Source of the DNA: Janthinobacterium aquaticum
GTDB taxonomy: Bacteria > Pseudomonadota > Gammaproteobacteria > Burkholderiales > Burkholderiaceae_D
DNA length: 64,000 nt
NCBI RefSeq assembly: GCF_009208565.1
Contig: NZ_WFLK01000007.1
Coordinates: forward strand, 1 to 64,000
Direction: 5' to 3'
Shown piece by piece: positions 55,062-62,865 of this stretch. The translations under genes were made by a program, and so were the position numbers. The notes beneath the pieces were generated by a model that was not told the DNA's origin, made no database searches, and was given only the letters and a program-made list of their open reading frames with translations. Within the stretch, counting starts at the first letter, position 1. Each line of letters opens with the position of its first letter.

Positions 55062-55553
55062 TTATACTTTGAGGATGCGTTCGCCGCGGCCGATACCCGA
55101 GCCGCCGGTGCGTACCGTTTCCAGGATCGAGGCGCGGTCGATCGAATCGATAAACGCGTCAAGCTTGACCTTGTTGCCGGTCAGTTCGATCGTGTAGCTC
55201 TTTTCGGTCACGTCGATAATGCGGCCACGGAAAATATCGGCGGTGCGCTTCATTTCCTCGCGCTCCTTGCCGACCGCACGCACCTTGATCAGCATCAGTT
55301 CGCGTTCGATATGCTGGCCTTCGGTCAGATCAACCACCTTGACCACCTCGATCAGGCGGTTCAGGTGCTTGGTGATCTGCTCGATGATGTCGTCTGAGCC
55401 GCTGGTGACGATCGTCATGCGCGACAGCGTCGCGTCTTCGGTCGGCGCCACGGTCAGCGTTTCGATGTTGTAGCCGCGGGCCGAGAACAGGCCGACCACG
55501 CGCGACAGGGCGCCGGCTTCGTTTTCCAGCAAGACAGAAATAATATGGCGCAT
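55062..55553 (-). CDS. ilvH: Acetolactate synthase small (regulatory) subunit
   Basis: 163 residues from ATG 55553 (MRHIISVLLENEAGALSRV). It is the ACT-domain subunit that activates the catalytic subunit and gives valine feedback inhibition. Motifs: LFSARGYNIETLTVAPTED in the ACT domain and the C-terminal half IFRGRIIDVTEKSYTIELTG. The start lies 2 bases after the ilvI stop, so the subunits are translationally coupled. Confidence 0.96.
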   Translation of the reverse strand: MRHIISVLLENEAGALSRVVGLFSARGYNIETLTVAPTEDATLSRMTIVTSGSDDIIEQITKHLNRLIEVVKVVDLTEGQHIERELMLIKVRAVGKEREEMKRTADIFRGRIIDVTEKSYTIELTGNKVKLDAFIDSIDRASILETVRTGGSGIGRGERILKV

Positions 55554-55555
55554 GA

Positions 55556-57319
55556 TCAGAGGTCCTCCGAGCCGAGCATCATTTCGGACAAGCCTTTGCC
55601 GGCTTTCACCATTGGCCACACGTTTTCAGACTGGTCGGTAATAAAGTTCATGAACACCAGCCGGTCCTTCATGCCAAATGCTTCTTTCAGGGCGCCGTCA
55701 ACGTCGCCCGGTTTTTCAATCTTCATGCCCACGTGGCCATAGGCCTCGGCCAGCTTTTCAAAATCCGGCAGCGAATCCATATAGGACTCGGAATAGCGCG
55801 AACCGTAATCGATCTGCTGCCACTGGCGCACCATGCCGAGGAAACGGTTGTTGAGCATGATAATCTTCGGCGTCAGGTGATACTGCTTGCACGTGGCGAG
55901 CTCCTGGATGCACATCTGGATCGAGCCTTCGCCCGTGATGCAGGCCACGGTGGCGTCAGGATTGGCCATCTGAACGCCCATGGCGTACGGCAGGCCGACA
56001 CCCATGGTGCCCAGGCCGCCCGAATTGATCCAGCGACGCGGCTTGTTGAAGCGGTAGTACTGCGCAGCCCACATCTGGTGCTGGCCCACGTCGGACGTGA
56101 TAAAGGCGTCGCCATTGGTAATCTGGCAGACTTTTTCGACCACCGACTGCGGCTTGATCACCAGGTCCGAGCCCGGGTATTTCAGGCAGTCGCGGCCACG
56201 CCAGTCGGCGATCTGCTTCCACCAGTTGCTGAGCGCATTGACGTTCGGCTTCGCTTCTGCCGCGTCCAGCTGCGCCAGGAACTCGATCAGCACATCCTTG
56301 ACGTTGCCCACGATGGGAATATCGACCTTGACGCGTTTGGAAATCGACGATGGGTCGATATCGACGTGAATGATCTTGCGCGGATGCGAGGCGAAGTGTT
56401 TCGGATTGCCAATCACGCGGTCGTCGAAGCGGGCGCCGATAGCGATCAGCACGTCGCAGTTCTGCATCGCCATGTTCGCTTCGTAGGTGCCGTGCATGCC
56501 GGGCATGCCGACATACTGCTCGCTCGAAGCGCGGTAGCCGCCCAAGCCCATCAGGGTGTTGGTGCACGGGAAGCCGAGGCGGTCGACCAGCTTGTTGAGC
56601 TCGTCAGAAGCATTGGCCAGGATCACGCCGCCGCCCGTGTAGATCATCGGACGTTCGGCTTGCAGCAGCAGCTGCACGGCCTTGCGGATCTGGCCCGAGT
56701 GACCCTTGTCGACCGGACGGTAGGAGCGCATTTCAACTTCCTTCGGATAGTCGAAATGGCATTTGTGCATGCTGATATCTTTCGGAATATCAACCAGCAC
56801 CGGGCCTGGACGGCCGGTCTTGGCGATAAAGAAAGCTTTTTTGATGGTTGCCGCCAGGTCTTTCACATCCTTGACCAGGAAGTTGTGCTTGACCACCGGG
56901 CGCGTGATGCCCACGGTGTCGCATTCCTGGAAGGCGTCCTGGCCGATGGCGTGGCTCGGCACCTGGCCGGAGATCACCACCATCGGAATCGAATCCATAT
57001 ACGCGGTCGACAAGCCGGTCACGGCATTGGTCACGCCCGGGCCGGAGGTGACAATGGCCACGCCAACCTTGTTCGAGCTGCGCGAATAGGCGTCAGCAGC
57101 GTGCACGGCCGCCTGTTCATGGCGTACCAGTACGTGCTGGAATTTATTTTGCTGGAAAATGGCGTCGTAGATATACAGTACGGCTCCGCCCGGATAACCA
57201 AAGACGTGCTCGACGCCTTCTTCAGCCAGACAGCGCACGACAATTTCTGCGCCAGTGATGGGCCCGGTGGGCTGGCCCGATGCCGAACCTGCTGCAGGTC
57301 CTCTTGCGTCGGTATTCAT
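55556..57319 (-). CDS. ilvI: Acetolactate synthase catalytic subunit
   Basis: 587 residues, a thiamine diphosphate enzyme giving acetolactate or acetohydroxybutyrate. Motifs: VFGYPGGAVLYIYDAIF and VRHEQAAVHAADAYSR with the catalytic Glu, GPGVTNAVTGL, and the cofactor motif ITGEGSIQMCIQELATCKQ with NNRFLGMVRQWQ. It is closest to E. coli IlvI. A 19-residue Gly/Pro-rich start precedes the domain. The ribosome site is AAAGGAA. No branched-chain-rich leader peptide was seen in the 5' region. Confidence 0.95.
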   Translation of the reverse strand: MNTDARGPAAGSASGQPTGPITGAEIVVRCLAEEGVEHVFGYPGGAVLYIYDAIFQQNKFQHVLVRHEQAAVHAADAYSRSSNKVGVAIVTSGPGVTNAVTGLSTAYMDSIPMVVISGQVPSHAIGQDAFQECDTVGITRPVVKHNFLVKDVKDLAATIKKAFFIAKTGRPGPVLVDIPKDISMHKCHFDYPKEVEMRSYRPVDKGHSGQIRKAVQLLLQAERPMIYTGGGVILANASDELNKLVDRLGFPCTNTLMGLGGYRASSEQYVGMPGMHGTYEANMAMQNCDVLIAIGARFDDRVIGNPKHFASHPRKIIHVDIDPSSISKRVKVDIPIVGNVKDVLIEFLAQLDAAEAKPNVNALSNWWKQIADWRGRDCLKYPGSDLVIKPQSVVEKVCQITNGDAFITSDVGQHQMWAAQYYRFNKPRRWINSGGLGTMGVGLPYAMGVQMANPDATVACITGEGSIQMCIQELATCKQYHLTPKIIMLNNRFLGMVRQWQQIDYGSRYSESYMDSLPDFEKLAEAYGHVGMKIEKPGDVDGALKEAFGMKDRLVFMNFITDQSENVWPMVKAGKGLSEMMLGSEDL

Positions 57320-57809
57320 GCAACATTCCTTTCAAGGTCCATTGGAGATTGATCGGATGCTCTTTCCTGACGAAGTACGCCTTGCGCGACAGTTTCCCTG
57401 CTTCCCTTTTCATGCGGTCACGGCATAGATTCGGGCACCCATAGATACCTTGCAAAATGACGCTGGACGCAACTCGTTCGGCGGAGTTTCTGTAGCGATC
57501 GTACGAACCTCTCGCGCTTGTGGCGCGGGTTAGAACAAACTGCCTACAAATGAAAGCGCGTCTCGTCGCCGCTGGCGTTGTGTGCCAGTGTCAAGTCGAC
57601 CATAGGGCTTTGGGGTGTTCAAAGCGTTCCATACGTTATCGCGTCGCACCATTATGGTCAAGGAAAATGTCATGGACAGTGCTTTTTTGCGCGATTGGGG
57701 TGCAAAAAACCTGCATAAATGCACATTCTTTGCTAGCATGCGCACAGTTTTTCAAAGCATAAGCCTTTCCTTTCGCCCACCCGCAGGCCGTCAGCTCGCT
57801 CTCTACCGC
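57320..57809. other. Divergent control region between ilvI and the sigma factor gene
   Basis: About 490 bases without a gene I can support. It should contain the ilvI promoter (-) and the sigma factor promoter (+). A TTTTTTGC/GCAAAAAA inverted repeat lies at 57683-57709. The sigma factor frame remains open from 57615, and an ATG at 57672 has a good AAGGAA site, so part of this region could be translated. No attenuator-like hairpin with T-run was found before ilvI. Confidence 0.55.
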
Positions 57810-58379
57810 ATGGCAACAGACAAAGAATTAAATGATTTCCTCGAGCATGTCGAACGGCGCGCCTACAAGCAGGCCGTCTACGCCGTGCGCAAGGAAGAAT
57901 CGGCGCTCGATATCGTGCAGGACGCGATGATCAAGCTGGCCGAGAAATACGGCGACAAGCCGGCAGCCGAATTGCCGATGCTGTTCCAGCGCATCTTGCA
58001 GACCACCATACTCGATTATTTCCGGCGTGAAAAAGTCCGCAATACCTGGGTTACACTGTTTTCCGGCCTGAAACCGGCCGGCGACGAGCACGACGATTTC
58101 GAATTGCTCGACACCTATCAGTCGGATCAGGGCTCCGCCGGCGCCGAATCGTCGGCTGACCAGGTCGAGCGGGCGCAAATCCTTGATTTGATTGACGAAG
58201 AAGTGCAAAAACTGCCTGCGCGTCAACGCGAAGCGTTCCTCATGCGTTACTGGCAGGATATGGATGTGGCTGAAACAGCGGAAGCGATGGGTTGCTCCGA
58301 GGGCAGCGTCAAGACACATTGCTCCAGAGCGACGCACACGCTCGCTGAATCGCTGAAAGCCAGGGGAATACAATTATGA
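57810..58379 (+). CDS. ECF-type RNA polymerase sigma factor
   Basis: 189 residues from ATG 57810. An alternative ATG at 57672 with AAGGAA would give 235 residues but adds a non-domain start. Region 2 spans about 10-80 (ALDIVQDAMIKLAEK, LFQRILQTTILDYFRREKVRN), then a linker of acidic and Ser-rich residues. Region 4 is at about 130-185 (LPARQREAFLMRYWQDMDVAETAEAMGCSEGSVKTH in parts). It directs RNA polymerase to a specific promoter set. It overlaps the DUF3619 gene by 4 bases, as sigma/anti-sigma pairs commonly do. Confidence 0.9.
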   Translation: MATDKELNDFLEHVERRAYKQAVYAVRKEESALDIVQDAMIKLAEKYGDKPAAELPMLFQRILQTTILDYFRREKVRNTWVTLFSGLKPAGDEHDDFELLDTYQSDQGSAGAESSADQVERAQILDLIDEEVQKLPARQREAFLMRYWQDMDVAETAEAMGCSEGSVKTHCSRATHTLAESLKARGIQL

Positions 58380-58780
58380 ATACCGACGATCTCAATTTCG
58401 CCTACAAGGTGCGTCACGCACTGAACGAAAAACTCGACGACCTGCCAGCGTCGACGGCCGACCGCCTGGCTTCCGCCCGCAAGGCTGCCATGGCGCGCAA
58501 GAAAGCCGATGCGCCGGCGCGCGCCACCGTCCAGGGCGAAGTCTTTGCCGGCTTTGCCAGCCAGTTCTTCCTGACACCGCGCGCCTGGCTGGGCCGCATG
58601 AGCGTGATGATCCCGCTGTTGCTGCTGGTAGCCGGCGCCACCGGCCTGTACCACTTCGAGCAGGAGCAGCGCATTGCCGAACTGGCCGAACTGGACGCCG
58701 CCGTGCTGTCGGACGAACTGCCGCTGTCGGCCTATATGGACCATGGCTTTAACACCTACCTGACGGAACGCGCGCAGTAA
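58376..58780 (+). CDS. DUF3619 protein, probable membrane anti-sigma factor
   Basis: 134 residues. A soluble N-terminal part of about 73 residues (FAYKVRHALNEKLDDLPASTADRLASARKAAM) precedes one membrane helix at about 74-92 and an acidic periplasmic tail (about 95-134). This N-in single-pass layout, coded immediately after an ECF sigma factor and overlapping it by 4 bases, is that of anti-sigma factors such as RseA, though no zinc HxxxCxxC motif is present. The anti-sigma role is inference. It shares one base with the next gene. Confidence 0.75.
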   Translation: MNTDDLNFAYKVRHALNEKLDDLPASTADRLASARKAAMARKKADAPARATVQGEVFAGFASQFFLTPRAWLGRMSVMIPLLLLVAGATGLYHFEQEQRIAELAELDAAVLSDELPLSAYMDHGFNTYLTERAQ

Positions 58781-59463
58781 TGGCTACCCCGATGGCCCAC
58801 TCTCCCGTGCGCAGACGCTGGCTGACCGCCACCCTGGCCGCCGGCACCTGCGCCTGCGCGCTGGCCGGCGCCGCCTGGGTGTATGCCGACCAGCATCCGG
58901 CCAGCACACCGCCGCCAGCGACGGCCGCCGCGCCCAAGGCTGCGGCACCGACCGTGCCCGCATCGACAAAAAACTCGCCGTGGCACAAGCTGACGCGCGC
59001 CCAGCAAACCGCCCTGCAGCCGCTGGCCGGCGAATGGGACAAGCTCGATGCGCCACGCCGTCAGAAATGGCTCGATATTGCCAATCGCTATGCATCGATG
59101 AAACCCGGCGAACAGGCGCGGGTGCAGGAGCGCATGCGGGACTGGGTCAAGCTCACGCCTGAACAGCGCCGCCAGGTGCGCGAGAACTATACCCGCAGCA
59201 AACGCATCGACCCGGGCCAGAAATCGGCGCAATGGCAACAGTACCAGCAGTTGTCCGACGAGGAAAAACAGAAACTGGCGGCCGAAGCGGCGGCAAAGAA
59301 ACCGCTGAACCGGATACCGGCAGTCGATTCGACCACGCGCAAATTGCCGTTGTCGCTGCCGGCTCCCGTGCCGGCGGCCCCTGCCGTGCCGGCGCCAGCG
59401 CCGGCCGCTGCTGTTCCGCCTGCTCCTGCTACCACGCCACCGGCTGTCAACGATGTCAAATAA
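58780..59463 (+). CDS. DUF3106 periplasmic protein with LTxxQ-like repeats
   Basis: 227 residues: a membrane anchor or signal (about 14-35), an Ala/Pro-rich tether (36-65), a helical domain (about 66-165) and a Pro/Ala-rich end. The helical part repeats a motif close to the LTxxQ element of CpxP/Spy/ZraP chaperone-sensors: LTRAQQTALQPL, MKPGEQARVQERM, LTPEQRRQVREN and LSDEEKQKLAAE. It is in the same transcript as the sigma and DUF3619 genes (one-base overlap) and overlaps the RDD gene by 11. A role as a periplasmic sensor or buffer of envelope stress is suggested. Confidence 0.75.
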   Translation: MATPMAHSPVRRRWLTATLAAGTCACALAGAAWVYADQHPASTPPPATAAAPKAAAPTVPASTKNSPWHKLTRAQQTALQPLAGEWDKLDAPRRQKWLDIANRYASMKPGEQARVQERMRDWVKLTPEQRRQVRENYTRSKRIDPGQKSAQWQQYQQLSDEEKQKLAAEAAAKKPLNRIPAVDSTTRKLPLSLPAPVPAAPAVPAPAPAAAVPPAPATTPPAVNDVK

Positions 59464-59989
59464 ATCCGCCAGCACGATCGCCCCGGCCACGCCCACCATC
59501 AAGCGCCGCCTGATTTCCATGGTGTATGAGTCGCTGCTGGCGCTGGCCGTGCTGTTCCTGCCCTTCCTGCTGTTCGAGCTGGCCGTGCAGGGCGCGCATA
59601 CGCCGCTGACCGAGCACCTGCGCCAGTGCCTGGCTTTCCTCGTGATGGGTGCGTACTTCATTCATCAATGGAGCCGCGAGGGCCAGACCCTGGCCATGAA
59701 AACCTGGCGCCTGAAACTGGTCATGCCGGGCCACGCCCACGTTCCGCTGCGCGTGGCGGCCTGCCGCTACGTGCTGGCCTGGATGTGGCTGCTGCCGGCG
59801 CTGATCGTCTCCTGGGCATTCGAGCTGCAACACTGGAGCGCCCTGTCGGCGCTGGGCGCGGGCTGGCTGCTGTGGTCAGCCACGGCGCTGTTCACCGGCA
59901 ATGGTCAGTTTTTGCATGACAAGCTGATCGGCACGCAGATCGTGCAGTTGGCGGCGCCGACAAAGAAATCGCGGAAGGTAGTGGCCTAG
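59453..59989 (+). CDS. RDD family membrane protein
   Basis: 178 residues. The RDD domain has KRRLISMVYESLLALAVLFLPFLLFEL at the start, then three more helices (about 60-80, 105-125, 130-150) and the typical WRLKLVMPGHAHVPLRVAACRYVLAW and HDKLIGTQIVQL. RDD proteins are small and of debated function, possibly transporters or Na/H antiporters. It is the last gene of the sigma cluster, and a palindromic repeat follows 11 bases after its stop. Confidence 0.82.
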   Translation: MSNKSASTIAPATPTIKRRLISMVYESLLALAVLFLPFLLFELAVQGAHTPLTEHLRQCLAFLVMGAYFIHQWSREGQTLAMKTWRLKLVMPGHAHVPLRVAACRYVLAWMWLLPALIVSWAFELQHWSALSALGAGWLLWSATALFTGNGQFLHDKLIGTQIVQLAAPTKKSRKVVA

Positions 59990-59999
59990 CCATTAACAA

Positions 60000-60101
60000 G
60001 TAGGTCGGATTAGCCGGAACGGCGTAATCCGACGTAATACGCAGCCGCATTGTCGGATTACGCCGCTACGCGACCTGCGCGGCTCGACTAATCCGACCTA
60101 C
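60000..60101. repeat. Palindromic intergenic repeat, copy 3 (complete)
   Basis: GTAGGTCGGATTAG at the left pairs with CTAATCCGACCTAC at the right. Inside are GTAATCCGAC and GTCGGATTAC, a GCCGGAACGGC hairpin and a diverged centre. Length is 102 bases. It lies between the RDD gene and the truncated haemoglobin gene. Confidence 0.9.
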
Positions 60102-60171
60102 TCAGCGTTTTTCGCCTGCCTTGACCTGCGTCATTGAAGCATCCGGCCCTGCTCTGCGATCATGGCTCACC

Positions 60172-60627
60172 ATGAAAACCGCTCCCCCATCCCACGTCCA
60201 CGTCCTCAAATCGCGTACCGACATCTGCACCGAAGAAGAAGTCACGCGCCTGGTTCACACCTTCTACGCCGCCGCCCGCGACGACGCCATGCTCGGGCCC
60301 GTCTTTGGCCGCGAAGTCAAGAATTGGGATGAACACCTGGCCACGCTGGTCGACTTCTGGTCAGGCCTGTTGCGCGGCACCATGCGCTACCACGGCAAGC
60401 CGCTGGCGCAGCACGCGCAGATGGAAAACCTGACGCCGTGCATGTTCCGTCGCTGGCTGACGCTGTTCTTTGCCACCACCGAAAGCATGGGCAATGCCGC
60501 CCTGCAAGAAAAGGCCGACAGCATTGCGCTGCGCATCGCCGAGCGCCTGTGGAAGAGCTTTGCGGAGAACCATTTTCCGGAAAACGAAACGCCGCACGGC
60601 GCCCTGGAAGACGCGCCGGCCGCTTAA
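60172..60627 (+). CDS. Group III truncated haemoglobin
   Basis: 151 residues from ATG 60172; the longer frame starts with an unrelated stretch. The 2-on-2 globin fold is visible: EEEVTRLVHTFYAAARDDAMLGPVF, WDEHLATLVDFWSGLL, then PLAQHAQM with the proximal His and FRRWLTLFFAT. Group III globins bind oxygen or NO; Campylobacter Ctb is the best studied. Length is normal with a short acidic tail. Its stop overlaps the stop of the convergent pseudouridine synthase gene by 4 bases (TTAA). Confidence 0.9.
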   Translation: MKTAPPSHVHVLKSRTDICTEEEVTRLVHTFYAAARDDAMLGPVFGREVKNWDEHLATLVDFWSGLLRGTMRYHGKPLAQHAQMENLTPCMFRRWLTLFFATTESMGNAALQEKADSIALRIAERLWKSFAENHFPENETPHGALEDAPAA

Positions 60628-61382
60628 AACCGCTCGTAACCTTGCAGGTAGCGCCACTGGCCGACCGGCAGGGCGCCCATCGACATGCGGCCGATACGCA
60701 GGCGCTTGATGGCCACCACCTGCAAGCCGACCTGCTCGCACATATGGGCAAGCAGGCCCGGCTTGGGATCCTTGAGCGCAAAGCGCAGCCGCGTTTCATT
60801 TTGCCAGCTGACCTTGATCGGCGACAAAGGCTTGCCATTGAAATTCAAGCCATGATTGAGCAGCGCCAGCCCGTTGGGGGCAATCTGGCCGCTCACTTCC
60901 ACCACGAATTCCTGCTCTACCAGCCGCGCATCGTCGACCAGCTTGCGCACCACGCGGAAATCCTGCGTCATCACCACCAGCCCTGAGGCCATGGTTTCCA
61001 GCGGATTGGTCAGCTTCAGGCCGATCAGGTGACGCTTCAAAAAGCGCGTCGCTGCGCTCTCCTGTACGTTCTCGGGCACATAAATCTGTTCGGGTTTCAG
61101 GCAGCTCAAGGCCGGCTTGCCGTCGCTGCCGACACCGGCGTTGATACCAGCCGGCTTGTGCAGCAGGATCGTCACCGGCGGCATTTCATCGAGCGTGGCG
61201 TTGGGCAGCAGCACCACTTGCTGTTTGTCCGTCACGCGCGCGCCCGCCTCTTCGACCAGCTCGCCGTCGACCGTCACCCAGCCGCCTTCGATATACAGCT
61301 CGGCCTCGCGGCGCGAGCACGGCAGGTCTTCAGACAGACGCTTGGCCAGGCGGATGGTGGGCAGTTCGATGGAAGAGGTCAT
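60624..61382 (-). CDS. Pseudouridine synthase-like protein with altered catalytic motif
   Basis: 252 residues with an S4 RNA-binding domain (about 8-62, LAKRLSEDLPCSRREAELYIEGGWVTVDG in parts) and an RsuA/RluF-type synthase domain (about 70-245). HKPAG (75-79) is present. The normal GRLDxxTxGL catalytic motif is replaced by NPLETMASGL, so position 129 is Glu instead of the catalytic Asp. The fold is otherwise complete. It is either inactive on RNA, or a variant subfamily. It is monocistronic and faces the globin gene. Confidence 0.85.
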   Translation of the reverse strand: MTSSIELPTIRLAKRLSEDLPCSRREAELYIEGGWVTVDGELVEEAGARVTDKQQVVLLPNATLDEMPPVTILLHKPAGINAGVGSDGKPALSCLKPEQIYVPENVQESAATRFLKRHLIGLKLTNPLETMASGLVVMTQDFRVVRKLVDDARLVEQEFVVEVSGQIAPNGLALLNHGLNFNGKPLSPIKVSWQNETRLRFALKDPKPGLLAHMCEQVGLQVVAIKRLRIGRMSMGALPVGQWRYLQGYERF

Positions 61383-61444
61383 GGCGCGGAAGGAACGGAG
61401 AGGAAAGGCAGTATTGTAACCGAGGCGGCATGCCGGATTAGGCG

Positions 61445-61540
61445 GTAGGTCGGATTAGGCCGCAGGCCGTAATCCGACAACATTGTTGGCGCGAGCGGTG
61501 TTGTCGGATTACGGCCCCTTGGGGCCTAATCCGACCTACG
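61445..61540. repeat. Palindromic intergenic repeat, copy 4 (complete)
   Basis: GTAGGTCGGATTAGGCC at the left and GGCCTAATCCGACCTACG at the right are inverted. Inside are GTAATCCGACAAC, a GCCGCAGGC hairpin, GTTGTCGGATTAC and a GCCCCTTGGGGC hairpin. The right arm contains the TAG stop (minus strand, 61538-61536) of the methyltransferase gene. Length is 96 bases. Confidence 0.9.
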
Positions 61541-62468
61541 CAATATGTGCGTTGGCAAGCTGCTCGGCAAAGAACCGATGCCCCATTTCTTCCAGCCCCA
61601 TCGTCTGCAGCACTTCCTGCAGGCGTTCGGTGGGACGCTGGCGCGGCAGGTTTTTGTAGCTGGCGATAATCAGCTCGTTTTTCATCGAGTGCTCCCAGCC
61701 CACCAGTTCGGTCACGCTGACCTGGTAGCCATGCGCTTCGAGCTGCAGGCAGCGCAGCACGTTGGTGATCTGGCTGCCAAATTCCCGCGTATGGAGCGGA
61801 TGGCGCCACAGCTCGGTCAGCACGTTCTTGCCCAGGCTCTTGCCTTTGTTCTTTTTCAGCACCGACGCCACTTCGGCCTGGCAGCATGGCACCAGCACCA
61901 TGAATTTCGCCTTTTTCTTAAGCGCAAAATGAATCGCATCATCGGTGGCGGTATTGCAGGCATGCAGCGCGGTGACGATATCGATCTGTTCCGGCAACAG
62001 CGTCGACTCGGTCGATTCGGCCACCGACAGCGGCAAAAAGGACATGCCGGGGAAGTTGAATTTCTTTGCCAGTTCCTGCGAGCGCTGTACCAGCTCTTCG
62101 CGCGTTTCGATGCCGTAGATATGCGAACCGTCATTGCCGTTCTTGAAGAACAGGTCGTACAGAATAAAACCCAGGTAGGACTTGCCCGCGCCATGGTCGA
62201 CCAGCGACACGTTGGGATGGTCCTGCTGCAGTTCGCGCAGCAGCGGCTCGATAAACTGGGTCAGGTGATACACCTGCTTGAGCTTGCGGCGGCTGTCCTG
62301 GTTCATCTTGCCGTCACGCGTCAGGATATGCAGCTCCTGCAGCAGCGCGATCGACTGACCATCCTTGATCTCGGGCATATTGCTGGCTGCCGTGATCACG
62401 TCTTTCGGCGCAGCTGCTGCAGCGGCGGCAGGAGCGCCCGCCCTGGCGCGCTTGGTTGCACTGGCCAT
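61536..62468 (-). CDS. SAM-dependent methyltransferase (Methyltransf_32-like)
   Basis: 310 residues from ATG 62468, one base after the fdx stop. The frame to 62936 is a shadow of fdx. A Lys/Ala-rich start (1-25) precedes a helical part (about 40-90). The Rossmann core has motif I VDHGAGKSYLGFILYD (about 99-114), an acidic YGIETREEL, and IDIVTALHACNTATDDAIHF with VLVPCCQAE. The LHACNTATD and PCCQ motifs match the family that includes METTL25/RRNAD1-like proteins. The substrate, RNA or protein, is not known. It ends inside palindromic repeat copy 4. Confidence 0.82.
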   Translation of the reverse strand: MASATKRARAGAPAAAAAAAPKDVITAASNMPEIKDGQSIALLQELHILTRDGKMNQDSRRKLKQVYHLTQFIEPLLRELQQDHPNVSLVDHGAGKSYLGFILYDLFFKNGNDGSHIYGIETREELVQRSQELAKKFNFPGMSFLPLSVAESTESTLLPEQIDIVTALHACNTATDDAIHFALKKKAKFMVLVPCCQAEVASVLKKNKGKSLGKNVLTELWRHPLHTREFGSQITNVLRCLQLEAHGYQVSVTELVGWEHSMKNELIIASYKNLPRQRPTERLQEVLQTMGLEEMGHRFFAEQLANAHIA

Positions 62469-62469
62469 C

Positions 62470-62811
62470 TTAGTGACTGCCTTCGCTGACCTGGTTGATG
62501 GTGTATTTCGGAATCTCGACCACCAGATCGGCGTCAGCCACGATGGACTGGCACGACAGGCGCGATACCGCTTCCAGGCCCCAGGCCTTGTCGAGCATGT
62601 CCTCTTCCAGCTCGGTTGCCTCGTTGAGCGACTCGATGCCTTCGCGCACCAGCACGTGGCAGGTGGTGCAGGCGCACGATTTTTCGCAGGCGTGCTCGAT
62701 ATCGATATCGTTTTCAAGCAGGACGTCGCAGATGGACTTGCCTGCAGGGGCTTCGAGTACGGCGCCGTCCGGGCAAAGCTTGGCGTGCGGCAGAATAACG
62801 ATTTGTGGCAT
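62470..62811 (-). CDS. fdx: ISC-system [2Fe-2S] ferredoxin
   Basis: 113 residues. Ligands are C42, C48, C51 and C87 (ACEKSCACTTCHV and LSCQSI), the adrenodoxin-type spacing of the ferredoxin of the ISC iron-sulfur assembly system. Start PQIVILPHAKLCPDGAVLEA is typical. It donates electrons during cluster building on IscU. It lies 54 bases after hscA. An extra Cys46 sits in the cluster loop, as in other ISC ferredoxins. Confidence 0.95.
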   Translation of the reverse strand: MPQIVILPHAKLCPDGAVLEAPAGKSICDVLLENDIDIEHACEKSCACTTCHVLVREGIESLNEATELEEDMLDKAWGLEAVSRLSCQSIVADADLVVEIPKYTINQVSEGSH

Positions 62812-62865
62812 ATTTCCTCTGATTTCAATAATTGCCGGCGCAGCAACTGCGCCAGGCTGATTTTC

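Noticed and set aside
57320..57500. Branched-chain attenuator peptide before ilvI
   Set aside because: Short frames in the leader lack Ile/Val/Leu runs and no terminator/antiterminator pair was seen.
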